Part shown: positions 42,761-51,090 of the stretch, piece after piece
How positions within the stretch are numbered: position 1 is the stretch's first letter
Layout: each line of letters begins with the position of its first letter
From: Myxococcales bacterium
GTDB lineage: Bacteria > Myxococcota_A > Bradymonadia > UBA7976 > UBA1532
Length of the DNA: 64,000 nt
Reading direction: 5' to 3'
Assembly: GCA_020633555.1 (NCBI GenBank)
Contig: JACKDL010000001.1
Span: forward strand, 186,001-250,000
Position numbers and translations under genes: made by a program
Notes under the pieces: model-generated
Database searches by the model: none
Seen by the model: only the letters and a program-made list of their open reading frames with translations
What the model was told of the DNA's origin: nothing

Positions 42761-44157
42761 CACCAGTCCGTGAAGGTCATGCGGGTCATCAGCCGGATCC
42801 GCGGGCCGGTGATGTCGTTGGCGTGCCCCTCGGTCAGCGCCTCCAGGCGCATGCTCTCGGCGGCCTGCCAGTCCAGGGCCAGCACCGCCCAGCCCGAAGG
42901 GCCCGAGCGATCCGGGCGGTCGGGATCCACCACGGCCAGCGCGCCCAGGCGGGCCCGTGCGTACAGGGGCTGATTGCCGGGGATCAACGGCACCGGCACC
43001 CGCCCGAAGACATCCACCAGGTGCCGCTGGCCGCCGTAGCCGGTGCCGACGCGGGCCTCCAGGCCGGCGTGGGCCGGGGCGCCCACCACCTGAAAGCGTC
43101 GAGTCAGCCGGGCGCCGGCGTCCAGCGCAGGCTGGTCGTCGGCGGGGCGCGCGGCCACGCCCCCCTGCGCCCGCGCGGGCTGCTGCGTCAGCGACGAGCC
43201 CAGGTCGAACCAGCGCACGGCCCCGTCGGCGGCCACGCTCCAGGCTTCGCCGGGCCACGTGGCGCGGGCGTGGGCCTCGTCCCAGGCCGTGGGTCCGAAG
43301 GCGTTCCAGATGCTGTCGGCGCTGAAGGTGGGCCGGGCCCGCCGCCAGCCGGCCTCGACGGTGCCGGCGCCCAGCCGGCCCCCCAGGTCCGCCCACAGGT
43401 CGGCTGCGCGCAGGAACACCAGATCCGCCTTCCCGCCGCCGTCCAGCCAGGTGGCGCCGGGGCCCTGCAGCCGGCCGGCCACCGCGGCCTCCTCGCGCTG
43501 CACCGCGTCGTCGGCGTGGCGCCGCCAGTCGGCGCGCAAGGCCAGGCCCGGCACGTCCCGCACGCTCAGGCCCACGGTCCAGATGCGCGCCTGCGCCGTG
43601 GGCAGCGCCGTGCCGTCGGGGCTGTACAGATCGGGGCCGAAGTCGGTGCGGGCGCGGCGCACCGCCAGCCCCGCGCCGCCGTGCAGCGTCAGGTAGGGCA
43701 GGGCGCGCAGGTCCAGGCGGGCGCCGTCCAGGGCGTCGGGGCCCAGGCTGTCGTACAGCAGCACCCGGCCCGCCTGGGCGTCCACGGCGGCGGTGCGCAG
43801 ATCGGCGGCGGCCTCGAACAGGTCCAGCTCGGGGCGCCGGCCGTCGGGCTGGGCGTCCAGGGCGCGGCCGTCGGGGCCCAGATCGGCGGCGATCATCAGG
43901 TCGCCGCGCACCGTGAGCGCCGCGCCGCGGCCCGGCGCCTCGGGCTGGAGGAGGTACAGGTCGAGCTGGAGCCGCTGCCGGGCGTCGAAGCGCTCGACCG
44001 CTTCGGGCCGCAGGCCGCGCCACTGATCGGCGTCCAACACGTTGTCCACCCGCAGCCGCCAGGTGGCCGGGGTGGGCCAGGGGGGGACGGCGTGTGCGGG
44101 CCCCGCTGCGCCCAGCAGACAGGCCGCGAGCCGCCAGGGCAGGGGGGGACGCCGCAT
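42757..44157 (-). CDS. Outer-membrane beta-barrel protein upstream of the multiheme cytochrome
   Basis: A 466-residue protein with a signal peptide (residues 1-23, ending AHA|VPP) and a body of alternating hydrophobic/polar strands rich in Trp, Arg, Asp and Gly (WRLRVDNVLD, LQLDLYLLQ, IRLMTRMTFTDWW). It ends with aromatic WW, as outer-membrane barrels often do. It is the first gene of a four-gene operon, overlapping the dodecaheme cytochrome by GTGA. This order (barrel then multiheme cytochrome) resembles porin-cytochrome conduits, though I see no direct MtrB/PioB signature and only one multiheme partner. It could also be a plain alginate/porin-like channel. Confidence 0.7.
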   Translation of the reverse strand: MRRPPLPWRLAACLLGAAGPAHAVPPWPTPATWRLRVDNVLDADQWRGLRPEAVERFDARQRLQLDLYLLQPEAPGRGAALTVRGDLMIAADLGPDGRALDAQPDGRRPELDLFEAAADLRTAAVDAQAGRVLLYDSLGPDALDGARLDLRALPYLTLHGGAGLAVRRARTDFGPDLYSPDGTALPTAQARIWTVGLSVRDVPGLALRADWRRHADDAVQREEAAVAGRLQGPGATWLDGGGKADLVFLRAADLWADLGGRLGAGTVEAGWRRARPTFSADSIWNAFGPTAWDEAHARATWPGEAWSVAADGAVRWFDLGSSLTQQPARAQGGVAARPADDQPALDAGARLTRRFQVVGAPAHAGLEARVGTGYGGQRHLVDVFGRVPVPLIPGNQPLYARARLGALAVVDPDRPDRSGPSGWAVLALDWQAAESMRLEALTEGHANDITGPRIRLMTRMTFTDWW

Positions 44158-44218
44158 CGGCCGGATGGTACGGGGCCCTGCGACGGGTGCGCAATCACTA
44201 GGGGGCCTGTGCAAAAGT

Positions 44219-44236
44219 TGCGGAGGCTGCGCCGCA
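44219..44236. promoter_or_regulatory. Inverted repeat upstream of the sigma-54 promoter
   Basis: TGCGG (44219-44223) and CCGCA (44232-44236) are inverted around an 8-nt spacer, 19 bp before the -24 element. It is a possible operator or activator site, but closer than most enhancer sites and matches no known consensus I can name. Confidence 0.25.
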
Positions 44237-44253
44237 GTCACGGGGCCTGGCGA

Positions 44254-44269
44254 CGGCACGACTCTTGCG
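44254..44269 (+). promoter_or_regulatory. Sigma-54 (-24/-12) promoter of the minor-pilin operon
   Basis: CGGCACGACTCTTGCG has the sigma-54 core GGCACG-N4-TTGC: GG at 44255-44256 and GC at 44267-44268 with exactly 10 nt between them. Transcription would start near 44280, leaving about 20 nt of leader with GGGGAGG 6 nt before ATG 44300. Sigma-54 control of pilin genes is well known. No other match of this quality was noticed in the gaps examined. Confidence 0.75.
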
Positions 44270-44299
44270 TAGACCCCGGCCATCTTCGGGGAGGCGCCC

Positions 44300-44920
44300 A
44301 TGCGACGGCGGGGAAGTTCAGGGTTCACGATGGTCGAGCTGCTGATGGTGGTGGCGATCATCACCGTCGCCACCGTGGTCGCGTGGCCCACCCTCAGCAC
44401 CTTCATGGGGCAGTCGGGAGACGTGGGGGCCGCCACCGCGGCCTCGCGGTACTTCAACCGGGTGCGCGACCAGGCTCGGCGGCGCAACCGGGCCTACCTG
44501 GTGCGCTTCGGGGCCTTCTCGGCGGCGCAGCCCACCGGCACCATGACCGTCATCGAGGGCACCACGCCGAGCTGCCGCACCCTGCTGGGGGCGCCCGGCG
44601 ACGGCCAGCAGCTCGAGATCATGCCCTTCGGGCAGACGCCGCAGGGCAACTACCAGGGGCACGTGGAGAAGAAGGTGGGCTTCCGTGGCTGGCAGCGGCC
44701 GGGCGACGCGGCGGTGAACAGCGCCGATCTGGACGTCTGCATCACCCCGGACGGGGCGGCCACGTGGCGTTCGGCGGCGGGCGTGCCGCAGCCCATCGCC
44801 GGCTCGCTGAAGGTGCAGGTGCAGCGCTTCCTCATGCAGGGGGGCGCCTGGGCCATCGAGGGCCCCCCGCGGCACATCGAGATCTCGTTCGCCGGCGGCT
44901 CGCGCCTGGGGGTGAAGTGA
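44300..44920 (+). CDS. Minor pseudopilin, GspH/FimT type
   Basis: A 206-residue type IV prepilin-like protein. The short positively charged leader MRRRGSSG is cut by PilD before FTMVELL (F+1, E+5), and the hydrophobic N-terminal helix VELLMVVAIITVATVVAWPTL anchors it. The globular part is beta-rich with a Cys pair (SCRTL, VCITP), as in GspH/FimT. It is first in the run of minor pilins followed by PilY1, the complex that primes pilus assembly. The sigma-54 promoter directly upstream and the GGGGAGG ribosome site support this start. The stop overlaps the next ATG by one base. Confidence 0.87.
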   Translation: MRRRGSSGFTMVELLMVVAIITVATVVAWPTLSTFMGQSGDVGAATAASRYFNRVRDQARRRNRAYLVRFGAFSAAQPTGTMTVIEGTTPSCRTLLGAPGDGQQLEIMPFGQTPQGNYQGHVEKKVGFRGWQRPGDAAVNSADLDVCITPDGAATWRSAAGVPQPIAGSLKVQVQRFLMQGGAWAIEGPPRHIEISFAGGSRLGVK

Positions 44921-45474
44921 TGGGCAGCACACGTCAGCGCGCCGCGCGGGGCTTCACCATCATCGAGATGTTGGTGGCCCTGGTGGTGACCATGGTGGGC
45001 TTCGCGGCCATCTTCCAGCTCCAGATCGGCACCATGCAGGGCAACATCAGCGCCCGGGAGCTGGCGTCGGCCACCAACCTGGCCGAGCGCTACGCCGAGG
45101 TGCTGCACCGCGACGCACACCTGTGGACGGGCTTCGACCGCCCCGGGCCCTGGCTGAACCAGGCGCCGCGGGTCTGGCACAGCTTCACGCCCGCGCCGGT
45201 GGACCACAACGGTCGGGCATACATCGATGACGACGACCAGGGCTCGCCCCTGGCCCGGCAGCGCTTCTGCGTCCATTACTGGTTCGACGAGGGCGTGGGC
45301 CCCTTCGACGGCGTGCTCACCGGGCGCATCCGGGTGGTGTGGCCCCGCAACGGGCTGGATCGCGACCCCCTGTACGAGATCTGTGGCGAGAACGCCGCCG
45401 CCGGCTTCGAGCCGGCAGTGGCCGAGTGGTTCACCTTGACGGTGCCGGTGGCGATCCGCCGGCACCCGGGCTGA
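44920..45474 (+). CDS. Minor pilin, PilV-like
   Basis: A 184-residue prepilin from ATG 44920 (TGATG overlap with the previous stop); the long open frame upstream is a shadow. Leader MGSTRQRAARG is followed by FTIIEMLVALVVTMVGFAAIFQLQIGT, with E+5 and the membrane helix. The C-terminal domain is aromatic-rich (HLWTGFDRPGPWL, CVHYWFDEGVG) with two Cys. Order and size fit PilV in the fimT-pilV-pilW-pilX-pilY1 layout. The next gene starts 12 bp later. It probably takes part in the pilus tip initiation complex. Confidence 0.83.
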   Translation: MGSTRQRAARGFTIIEMLVALVVTMVGFAAIFQLQIGTMQGNISARELASATNLAERYAEVLHRDAHLWTGFDRPGPWLNQAPRVWHSFTPAPVDHNGRAYIDDDDQGSPLARQRFCVHYWFDEGVGPFDGVLTGRIRVVWPRNGLDRDPLYEICGENAAAGFEPAVAEWFTLTVPVAIRRHPG

Positions 45475-45486
45475 GGAGGGCGGCGG

Positions 45487-46659
45487 ATGTCGCGGACGCC
45501 AGACCGCCGGGTGGCTGATGGCCGGGCGCGGGCCCGAGGGTTCTCGCTGGTCGAGATCATGGTGGCCCTGCTCATCTCGGCCATCGTGCTGCTGACGGTG
45601 TTCTTCGTGTTCATCACGAACACCGAGCAGTACTACCGCCAGGAGCAGGTGGTGCAGATGCAGGAGCGCATGCGCTTCGCCATGGAGTACCTGAAGAACG
45701 ACCTGCGCAACGCCGGCCGGCTGACCATGGTCAACGGCAACCTGGTGGTGGGGCCGCAGCAGGTGCAGGGCGTCAAGGCGGTGCAGGCGCTGGAGCTCTT
45801 CGAAGAGGACGTGGCGCCGGGCAACCTGGGCCAGAACGGCAACGGCCTGCGCCCCGACCGCCTGCGGATCCTGGTGGACGCCTCGGGCGGCGTGCCGCTG
45901 GGTGTGACCAGCGTGAGCCCCGATCGCGTCACGGTCTCGCCCGAGCTGCAGCAGCGAGGCGCCGCGGCGAAGCAGCTCGTGGCCGCCGGCGCCCGCGAGC
46001 GCTTCGAGGCCCTGTTCGCCGACGGCAGCTACGTCTACCTGCTGCACCCGCCCAGCGGCCGCTACTCGATGGTGCCGGTGCGCTCGTCCACCTTCCAGGA
46101 CGCGGGCCCCACCATCGAGATCACCGAGGACTCGCTCATGGGCGCCACCTGCGGGGCCGGCGAGTGCATGGTCAACCCGGTGCAGATCATCGAGTACCGC
46201 GTGGCCGTGGATCCCGATGACGCCCAGCGCACCAACCTGTACCGGCGGCCCATCCACGCGGTGACCGAGCAGCCCATGGATCCGGCCGTGATCATCGCCG
46301 AGTACGTGGTGGACATGCAGCTCTGGGGCACCTACGACATCGGCGTGCCGGGCCTGCCCCAGATCCCGGCGGATCCGAACCCCACCGACACCCAGGGCAA
46401 CTGGCCCGCCGGCACCGAGTCGGCGCGGCTCAACCAGAGCCCTCACCGGGTGCGGGCCATGAACGTGCTGCTGGCCGTGCGCACGCCGCGCGAGGACAAG
46501 AGCTTCGTGGCGGCGCCGGGCCGAGCCGTGGCGGCCGATCAGCGGGTGGCCGCCGATCGCACCTGGTTCGACGTCCTCCCGGGGGACGACACCGGGCTCG
46601 CCCGCGTCTCCACCTTGGTCTCCGAGGTGGAGACCCCCAACCTGAACCGGGGGATCTGA
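45487..46659 (+). CDS. Minor pilin, PilW-like
   Basis: A 390-residue prepilin with a longer leader (MSRTPDRRVADGRARARG) cut before FSLVEIMVALLISAIVLLTVFFVF; E+5 is present. The following helix EQVVQMQERMRFAMEYLKNDLRNAGRL is the typical PilW shoulder. The large globular domain has a CGAGEC pair and ends in a pilin-like beta-sheet. The size is above the PilW average (about 250-350). GAGGAGGG sits just before the ATG at 45487. It is part of the minor-pilin complex with PilX and PilY1. Confidence 0.86.
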   Translation: MSRTPDRRVADGRARARGFSLVEIMVALLISAIVLLTVFFVFITNTEQYYRQEQVVQMQERMRFAMEYLKNDLRNAGRLTMVNGNLVVGPQQVQGVKAVQALELFEEDVAPGNLGQNGNGLRPDRLRILVDASGGVPLGVTSVSPDRVTVSPELQQRGAAAKQLVAAGARERFEALFADGSYVYLLHPPSGRYSMVPVRSSTFQDAGPTIEITEDSLMGATCGAGECMVNPVQIIEYRVAVDPDDAQRTNLYRRPIHAVTEQPMDPAVIIAEYVVDMQLWGTYDIGVPGLPQIPADPNPTDTQGNWPAGTESARLNQSPHRVRAMNVLLAVRTPREDKSFVAAPGRAVAADQRVAADRTWFDVLPGDDTGLARVSTLVSEVETPNLNRGI

Positions 46660-46660
46660 C

Positions 46661-47302
46661 GTGAGGCGGACACCACGCACGCGCCGCGGCAGCCGCGGCA
46701 ACGCCCTGACCCTGGCGGTGCTGATCTTGCTGGCCATGATCGCCCTGGGGCTGCTGGCCACCCGGTCCACCCGGCAGAACATCGCCGGCTCGGGCAACCT
46801 GCGCATGAACAAGCAGGCCCGCTACGTGGCCGAGATGGCGCTGTACCAGGCCATCACGTTCATGAACCAGCAGGGCGCGGTGATCCTCCAGCCGCGGATG
46901 ACCTGGCGGAACTCCAGCGTCGTCATCGACTCGAGCGGGCGAGTGGCCATCCTCGATGAGGACGGCAACGAGCAGTTCAACACCCAGGTGGTGTTGCCGG
47001 ACTTCCTGGGCGAGGGCCCCAACGCGCTCGGGCAGTTCGGCCAGGGCTCAGGCCTGGTGCCCAGCTTCCGGGTGACGGTGGACGGCTTCCGCCCCGGGCC
47101 GCTGCCCCCGGGAAACAGCCAGCCCACCGGCGGCAGCCCGTTCTGCCAGATGGAGTTCACGGCGCGGGGGTACGTCTCGGACGAGCCCCTGCCCACCGCG
47201 GCGGACTACGACACCGCCCGCGGCCGTGCGCTGTACGCCGAAGCCACCATGCGGGCGGCCTCGGTGTTGCGGGTCGACAAGCCGGCTTTCTGCCAGTTCT
47301 GA
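46661..47302 (+). CDS. PilX-like minor pilin
   Basis: A 213-residue protein from GTG 46661, one base after the previous stop. The leader is Arg-rich (MRRTPRTRRGSRG), followed by NALTLAVLILLAMIALGLLATRSTRQNIAGSGNLRMNKQARYVAEMAL. As in PilX/GspK-like proteins the +5 Glu is missing and the helix carries the AGN..NK..A...AE pattern. Two Cys are near the C-terminus (FCQME, FCQF). It occupies the PilX slot directly before pilY1, which it is expected to recruit to the pilus tip. Confidence 0.85.
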   Translation: MRRTPRTRRGSRGNALTLAVLILLAMIALGLLATRSTRQNIAGSGNLRMNKQARYVAEMALYQAITFMNQQGAVILQPRMTWRNSSVVIDSSGRVAILDEDGNEQFNTQVVLPDFLGEGPNALGQFGQGSGLVPSFRVTVDGFRPGPLPPGNSQPTGGSPFCQMEFTARGYVSDEPLPTAADYDTARGRALYAEATMRAASVLRVDKPAFCQF

Positions 47303-47313
47303 GGGTCTGAGGG

Positions 47314-50300
47314 ATGAACATGCGCACGACTTACGCGACCGGGATCCTCATCGGCCTGCTGGCGGTCCCCGCGGCGGCCGAGGTCAAGCCCGAGATCACC
47401 TTCCTCATCGACGCCCCGCACCGGGCGCAGATGCGGATGGACGGCACGCCGCCCCAGTGTCTGGGGCGCGACGTGGATCAGCCCGGTGGGCTGGATCCGC
47501 TGCTGACGGCCCAGAACCGGCCGCGGCTGCAGATCATCAAGGAGGTGCTCGGCGGGCACAGCCGTGACCCCTTCTGGTGCCGCGAGTACGACGCCCAGTG
47601 GCGGGCCGCCAACGCGGCCAGCCTGATGTACGGCACCGACGGCTTGGGCTCGACCTATCGCGCCATGTGCTGCGCCGCGCGGCTGGCAGGCGTCTGCCGG
47701 GCGTGGGCCCCGTGCGGCAACGACCACGGCTCCAGCCTGTTGGCCGCGGCGGACGACGCCACGCCGCTGGGTTACGGCGTGGACGGGGCCTTCAACCAGG
47801 ACGGGGTGCTCCACCAGTTCTCGGCCCTCAACCAGGGCATCAAGTTCGGCATCCTGGTGGGCGAGGCCGAGGCGGTGAACCTGAACCCGCTGTCCTTCGG
47901 CGGCGAGCGGGCTCAGGCGGGCAACGCGGCCTTCGTGGCTGGCCAGGCCACCCGCTACGGGCTGGCGCTGCGGGCCGACGGCCAGGCCGTGGGCGCGGGA
48001 CAGGACTGGATCAACATCGGGATTCGCGACGACGCCGATCGGTTCGGGCGGCGGCAGCCGGGCCACCGCGGCACCTTGGTCGGCGGCCTGTTCGACCGGT
48101 TGGTGGCCCTCACCGAGACCATCTCGGCGGTGGTGTCCCACAACGCGCTGGTGGCCCAGCAGGTGCGCGACATCCTGCCCCACGGCCACACCAACCTGTC
48201 GGCCATGCTCTCGGACGCGGTGCGCCACTACGCCCGCATCGACGCCGGCAGCGACGGTGAGGTGGCCGACGGCGCCGCCCTGTGCCGTTGGCGCGCCCTG
48301 GTGGTGATCAGCGACGGCGTGGACACGCCCATGTACGGCGGCGAGGGCTGCCAGATCGGCGCCAACAACGAGCCGGTGCTCGAGTCGCCCGACTGCTCGG
48401 CGGGGCGCGGGGCGTGCATGCGCTTGCCGGCGCTCGATGAGCAGCTTCAGGAGAAGGGTTGCCCCTGCGAGGGCGCGAACGAGGTGTGCCTGGCGAAGAA
48501 CCCGGCCGACCCGAACTCGCCGCAGGTGTGCATGGTGCCGGCCTGCCGCTACCCCGAGGGCTTCCCCTACGACAAGGCGGACGTCTACGCCCGGCAGCTC
48601 TACGACATGGGCGTGGTGGTGTTCCCGGTGGCCTTCGGCGCCACCGCCGACGGGCTGGAGCGCATGAAGCGCATCGCCGCCGCGGGCTCGCCGGGCGCCG
48701 GCCCTGCGGGGCGCGACGGCTGGTTCGTGGCCAACACCGAAGAGGCCCTGCGCGACGCGCTGGTGCGGGTGGCCAACAACGCCTTCGTGGAGCGCACCCC
48801 CGCCGGCTCGCCCGTGGCCACCGTGCCGGGGGTGGGGGACACCTTCCAGGGCAGCCTGGCCAACAAGGACATCCGCCAGATCCGGATGTACGCCTTCACC
48901 GAGTCGGGCGAGTCGGGCGACTCGGCGAGCTACGGGCGCGTGCAGCAGCAGGTGCTGGGCTGCGAGGGCGATCCGGCCCCGGGCGAGCGCTCCATCAAGC
49001 TGCTGGCCGATCGGCGCCTGGACCAGGGCTACATCGACCAGGTGGGGGTGCGGACCGTCTCGCGGGATCCAATCGCCCGCACCGTGTTCACGGTCACCGG
49101 CGGCGCCACGCCCATGTTCAACGACGACGGGGTGCCGCGGGCCGCGGATCTGAACAACGCCCGCACGTTCACGGGCACCGCCGACGACGCCAAGCTCGAG
49201 GCCATCGGTGACCTGTTCCACGGCTTCTTCGGCGACGTGGGCCTGCCGCCCGCCCCCGCCGAGGGGGAGGATCCGGTGGCGCCCCAGCGCCAGCTCGGGG
49301 CCATCCGCGACGGCGACCGGGCGCTGATCGAGACCCCGGCCATCGGCCTGGCGCTGCCGTCGTACGAGCGCTTCTACCAGGCCCAGCGTCGGCGCCCGAC
49401 CATGCTGGTCACCGGCGCCCGTGACGGGAAGATCCACGCCCTGCGCGCCGACACCGGCGACGAGGTCTTCAGCTTCGTGCCGCGGGCGAGCTGGGCCGAG
49501 GTGAAGAACGGCGGCTTCGCCGCGGACGGCCCGCTGAACGTGCGCGACCTGGTGGGTTGCCGCAGCCTGGGCGCCGGCGGCGGCGACTGCCCGGCCGAGC
49601 TCACCGAGGCCAGCTTCCGCACGGTGATCGTGGGCGGCACCGGCGTGGGCGGGGCCAACCTGTTCGGCCTGGACGTCACCAAGGCCACCAGCCTGGCCGC
49701 CGAGGACGGCGTGGGCGGCTTCGACGCCCAGGCGAGCTTCTCTGAGGGGGGGGCCAGCCTGGTGTGGAACGTCACCTCGGGCGGCCTCTCGAACTTCCAG
49801 GTGGCCAAGCTGGGGCAGGCGGTCTCGCGGCCGGTGTTGGCCCACGTGCGCGTGGGCGACGAGATCCGGGCCGCCGCGGTGGTGGGCTGCGGCGACGACA
49901 CCGACAGCAACCGGGCCACGGCCGCCAACGCCAACGCGCCGGGCCGCTGCATCCTGATCCTGGATGCCCGCACCGGCGAGCCGCTGGCGGAGCTGGTGTC
50001 GGCCACCATGCTGTACCCGATGGTGGGCTCGCCCGCGGTCTTCCCGGCGACGGGCACGGCGCCCATCGAGCGCGTCTACCTGGGGGATCGGGTGGGCAAC
50101 CTGTTCCGGGTGGATCTGCGCGACAGCAACCCCGACAACTGGACCGTGGCCCGCGCCTGGCCGCCCGAGGACTTCGCCGACGACAGCCCGGTGGTGGACG
50201 GCGAGTACACGACGGGCCGGGCGCTGCTGGGGGCCCCGGCAGTGGCCACGGCCGAGGACGGCAACCTGGTGGTGGTGTTTGCCCAGGGCTCGAAGGGCGC

Positions 50301-51021
50301 TCCGGACGAGGCCGCCCACGTGGTGAGCTTCACCGACCGCACCGTGATCCAGAACAACGTGGTCAGCTTCGAGGCCTTCGGGAACTGGGTGCTGAAGCTG
50401 CGGGCGGGCGAGAGCGTGGTGTCGGAGCCCAGCGTGGTGGACGGGGTCGTCTACACCACCACCACCGACGAGCCGGCGGGGGAGGACGTGTGCCTGCCCA
50501 GCATCAGCCGGCTGTACGCCATGCACTACGAGGACATCACGGTGGATGACGACGGCGACAAGCGCAGCTACACCCGCGCCGACGACGGCCAGGCCCTGTA
50601 CGTGAAGCCGATGCTGCCGCGCTTCCAGAATGACGGGACCCCGGACGACCCGGCCCTGTCGCTGGTGCTGCCGCCGGGCATCAAGGCGTACGGCATGACC
50701 ATCGTGCGCACGCCGTCCTGCCGGCAGGAGGAGGGCCCCACCACCGACCTGTTGCTGACGGCGGCGGCCGACGACCAGCAGGGCGCCGGCGGCGGCCGGG
50801 CGGCGGGTGGCGTGAACCGCCAGAAGATCGAGTACGTGAGCGACAACAACAGCCTGGTGCAGGCGGACTACGACCGCAGCGTCTTCGTGGAGTCTTCGAG
50901 CGTGGGGCTGCGGGTCTGCCTGAACTGCGACCGCGACGGCCGCGCCGTGCAGGGCTTCGGGGGGCGGCTGTCGCCCTTCCCGTCGCGGGTGGTGTTCTGG
51001 GGCAGCACCTTCACCGACTGA
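47314..51021 (+). CDS. pilY1: Type IV pilus tip protein PilY1
   Basis: A 1235-residue secreted protein. Signal peptide residues 1-22 (PAAA|EVK). Residues about 25-490 form a VWA-like region (ITFLID at the MIDAS position, VVISDGVDT, VVVFPVAFGATADGLERM) with a cysteine-rich insert (SRDPFWCREY..CCAARLAGVCRAWAPC). The MIDAS DxSxS is replaced by DAPHR, so classical metal coordination is doubtful. Residues about 690-1100 are the PilY1 beta-propeller (MLVTGARDGKIHALRADTGDEVFSFVP). PilY1 caps pili and mediates adhesion and surface sensing. It is the last gene of the sigma-54 minor-pilin operon. Confidence 0.92.
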   Translation: MNMRTTYATGILIGLLAVPAAAEVKPEITFLIDAPHRAQMRMDGTPPQCLGRDVDQPGGLDPLLTAQNRPRLQIIKEVLGGHSRDPFWCREYDAQWRAANAASLMYGTDGLGSTYRAMCCAARLAGVCRAWAPCGNDHGSSLLAAADDATPLGYGVDGAFNQDGVLHQFSALNQGIKFGILVGEAEAVNLNPLSFGGERAQAGNAAFVAGQATRYGLALRADGQAVGAGQDWINIGIRDDADRFGRRQPGHRGTLVGGLFDRLVALTETISAVVSHNALVAQQVRDILPHGHTNLSAMLSDAVRHYARIDAGSDGEVADGAALCRWRALVVISDGVDTPMYGGEGCQIGANNEPVLESPDCSAGRGACMRLPALDEQLQEKGCPCEGANEVCLAKNPADPNSPQVCMVPACRYPEGFPYDKADVYARQLYDMGVVVFPVAFGATADGLERMKRIAAAGSPGAGPAGRDGWFVANTEEALRDALVRVANNAFVERTPAGSPVATVPGVGDTFQGSLANKDIRQIRMYAFTESGESGDSASYGRVQQQVLGCEGDPAPGERSIKLLADRRLDQGYIDQVGVRTVSRDPIARTVFTVTGGATPMFNDDGVPRAADLNNARTFTGTADDAKLEAIGDLFHGFFGDVGLPPAPAEGEDPVAPQRQLGAIRDGDRALIETPAIGLALPSYERFYQAQRRRPTMLVTGARDGKIHALRADTGDEVFSFVPRASWAEVKNGGFAADGPLNVRDLVGCRSLGAGGGDCPAELTEASFRTVIVGGTGVGGANLFGLDVTKATSLAAEDGVGGFDAQASFSEGGASLVWNVTSGGLSNFQVAKLGQAVSRPVLAHVRVGDEIRAAAVVGCGDDTDSNRATAANANAPGRCILILDARTGEPLAELVSATMLYPMVGSPAVFPATGTAPIERVYLGDRVGNLFRVDLRDSNPDNWTVARAWPPEDFADDSPVVDGEYTTGRALLGAPAVATAEDGNLVVVFAQGSKGAPDEAAHVVSFTDRTVIQNNVVSFEAFGNWVLKLRAGESVVSEPSVVDGVVYTTTTDEPAGEDVCLPSISRLYAMHYEDITVDDDGDKRSYTRADDGQALYVKPMLPRFQNDGTPDDPALSLVLPPGIKAYGMTIVRTPSCRQEEGPTTDLLLTAAADDQQGAGGGRAAGGVNRQKIEYVSDNNSLVQADYDRSVFVESSSVGLRVCLNCDRDGRAVQGFGGRLSPFPSRVVFWGSTFTD

Positions 51022-51034
51022 TGAGCCATGCTTC

Positions 51035-51048
51035 GGGCCGGCTGGCCC
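51035..51048 (+). terminator. Hairpin after pilY1
   Basis: GGGCC (51035-51039), loop GGCT, GGCCC (51044-51048) lies 14 nt past the pilY1 stop. No T-tract follows. It is a possible end of the pilin operon transcript. Confidence 0.3.
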
Positions 51049-51090
51049 AGAAAGTTCCCCGTGGCCGCCCAGCCTGATAACTTCCCCCCG

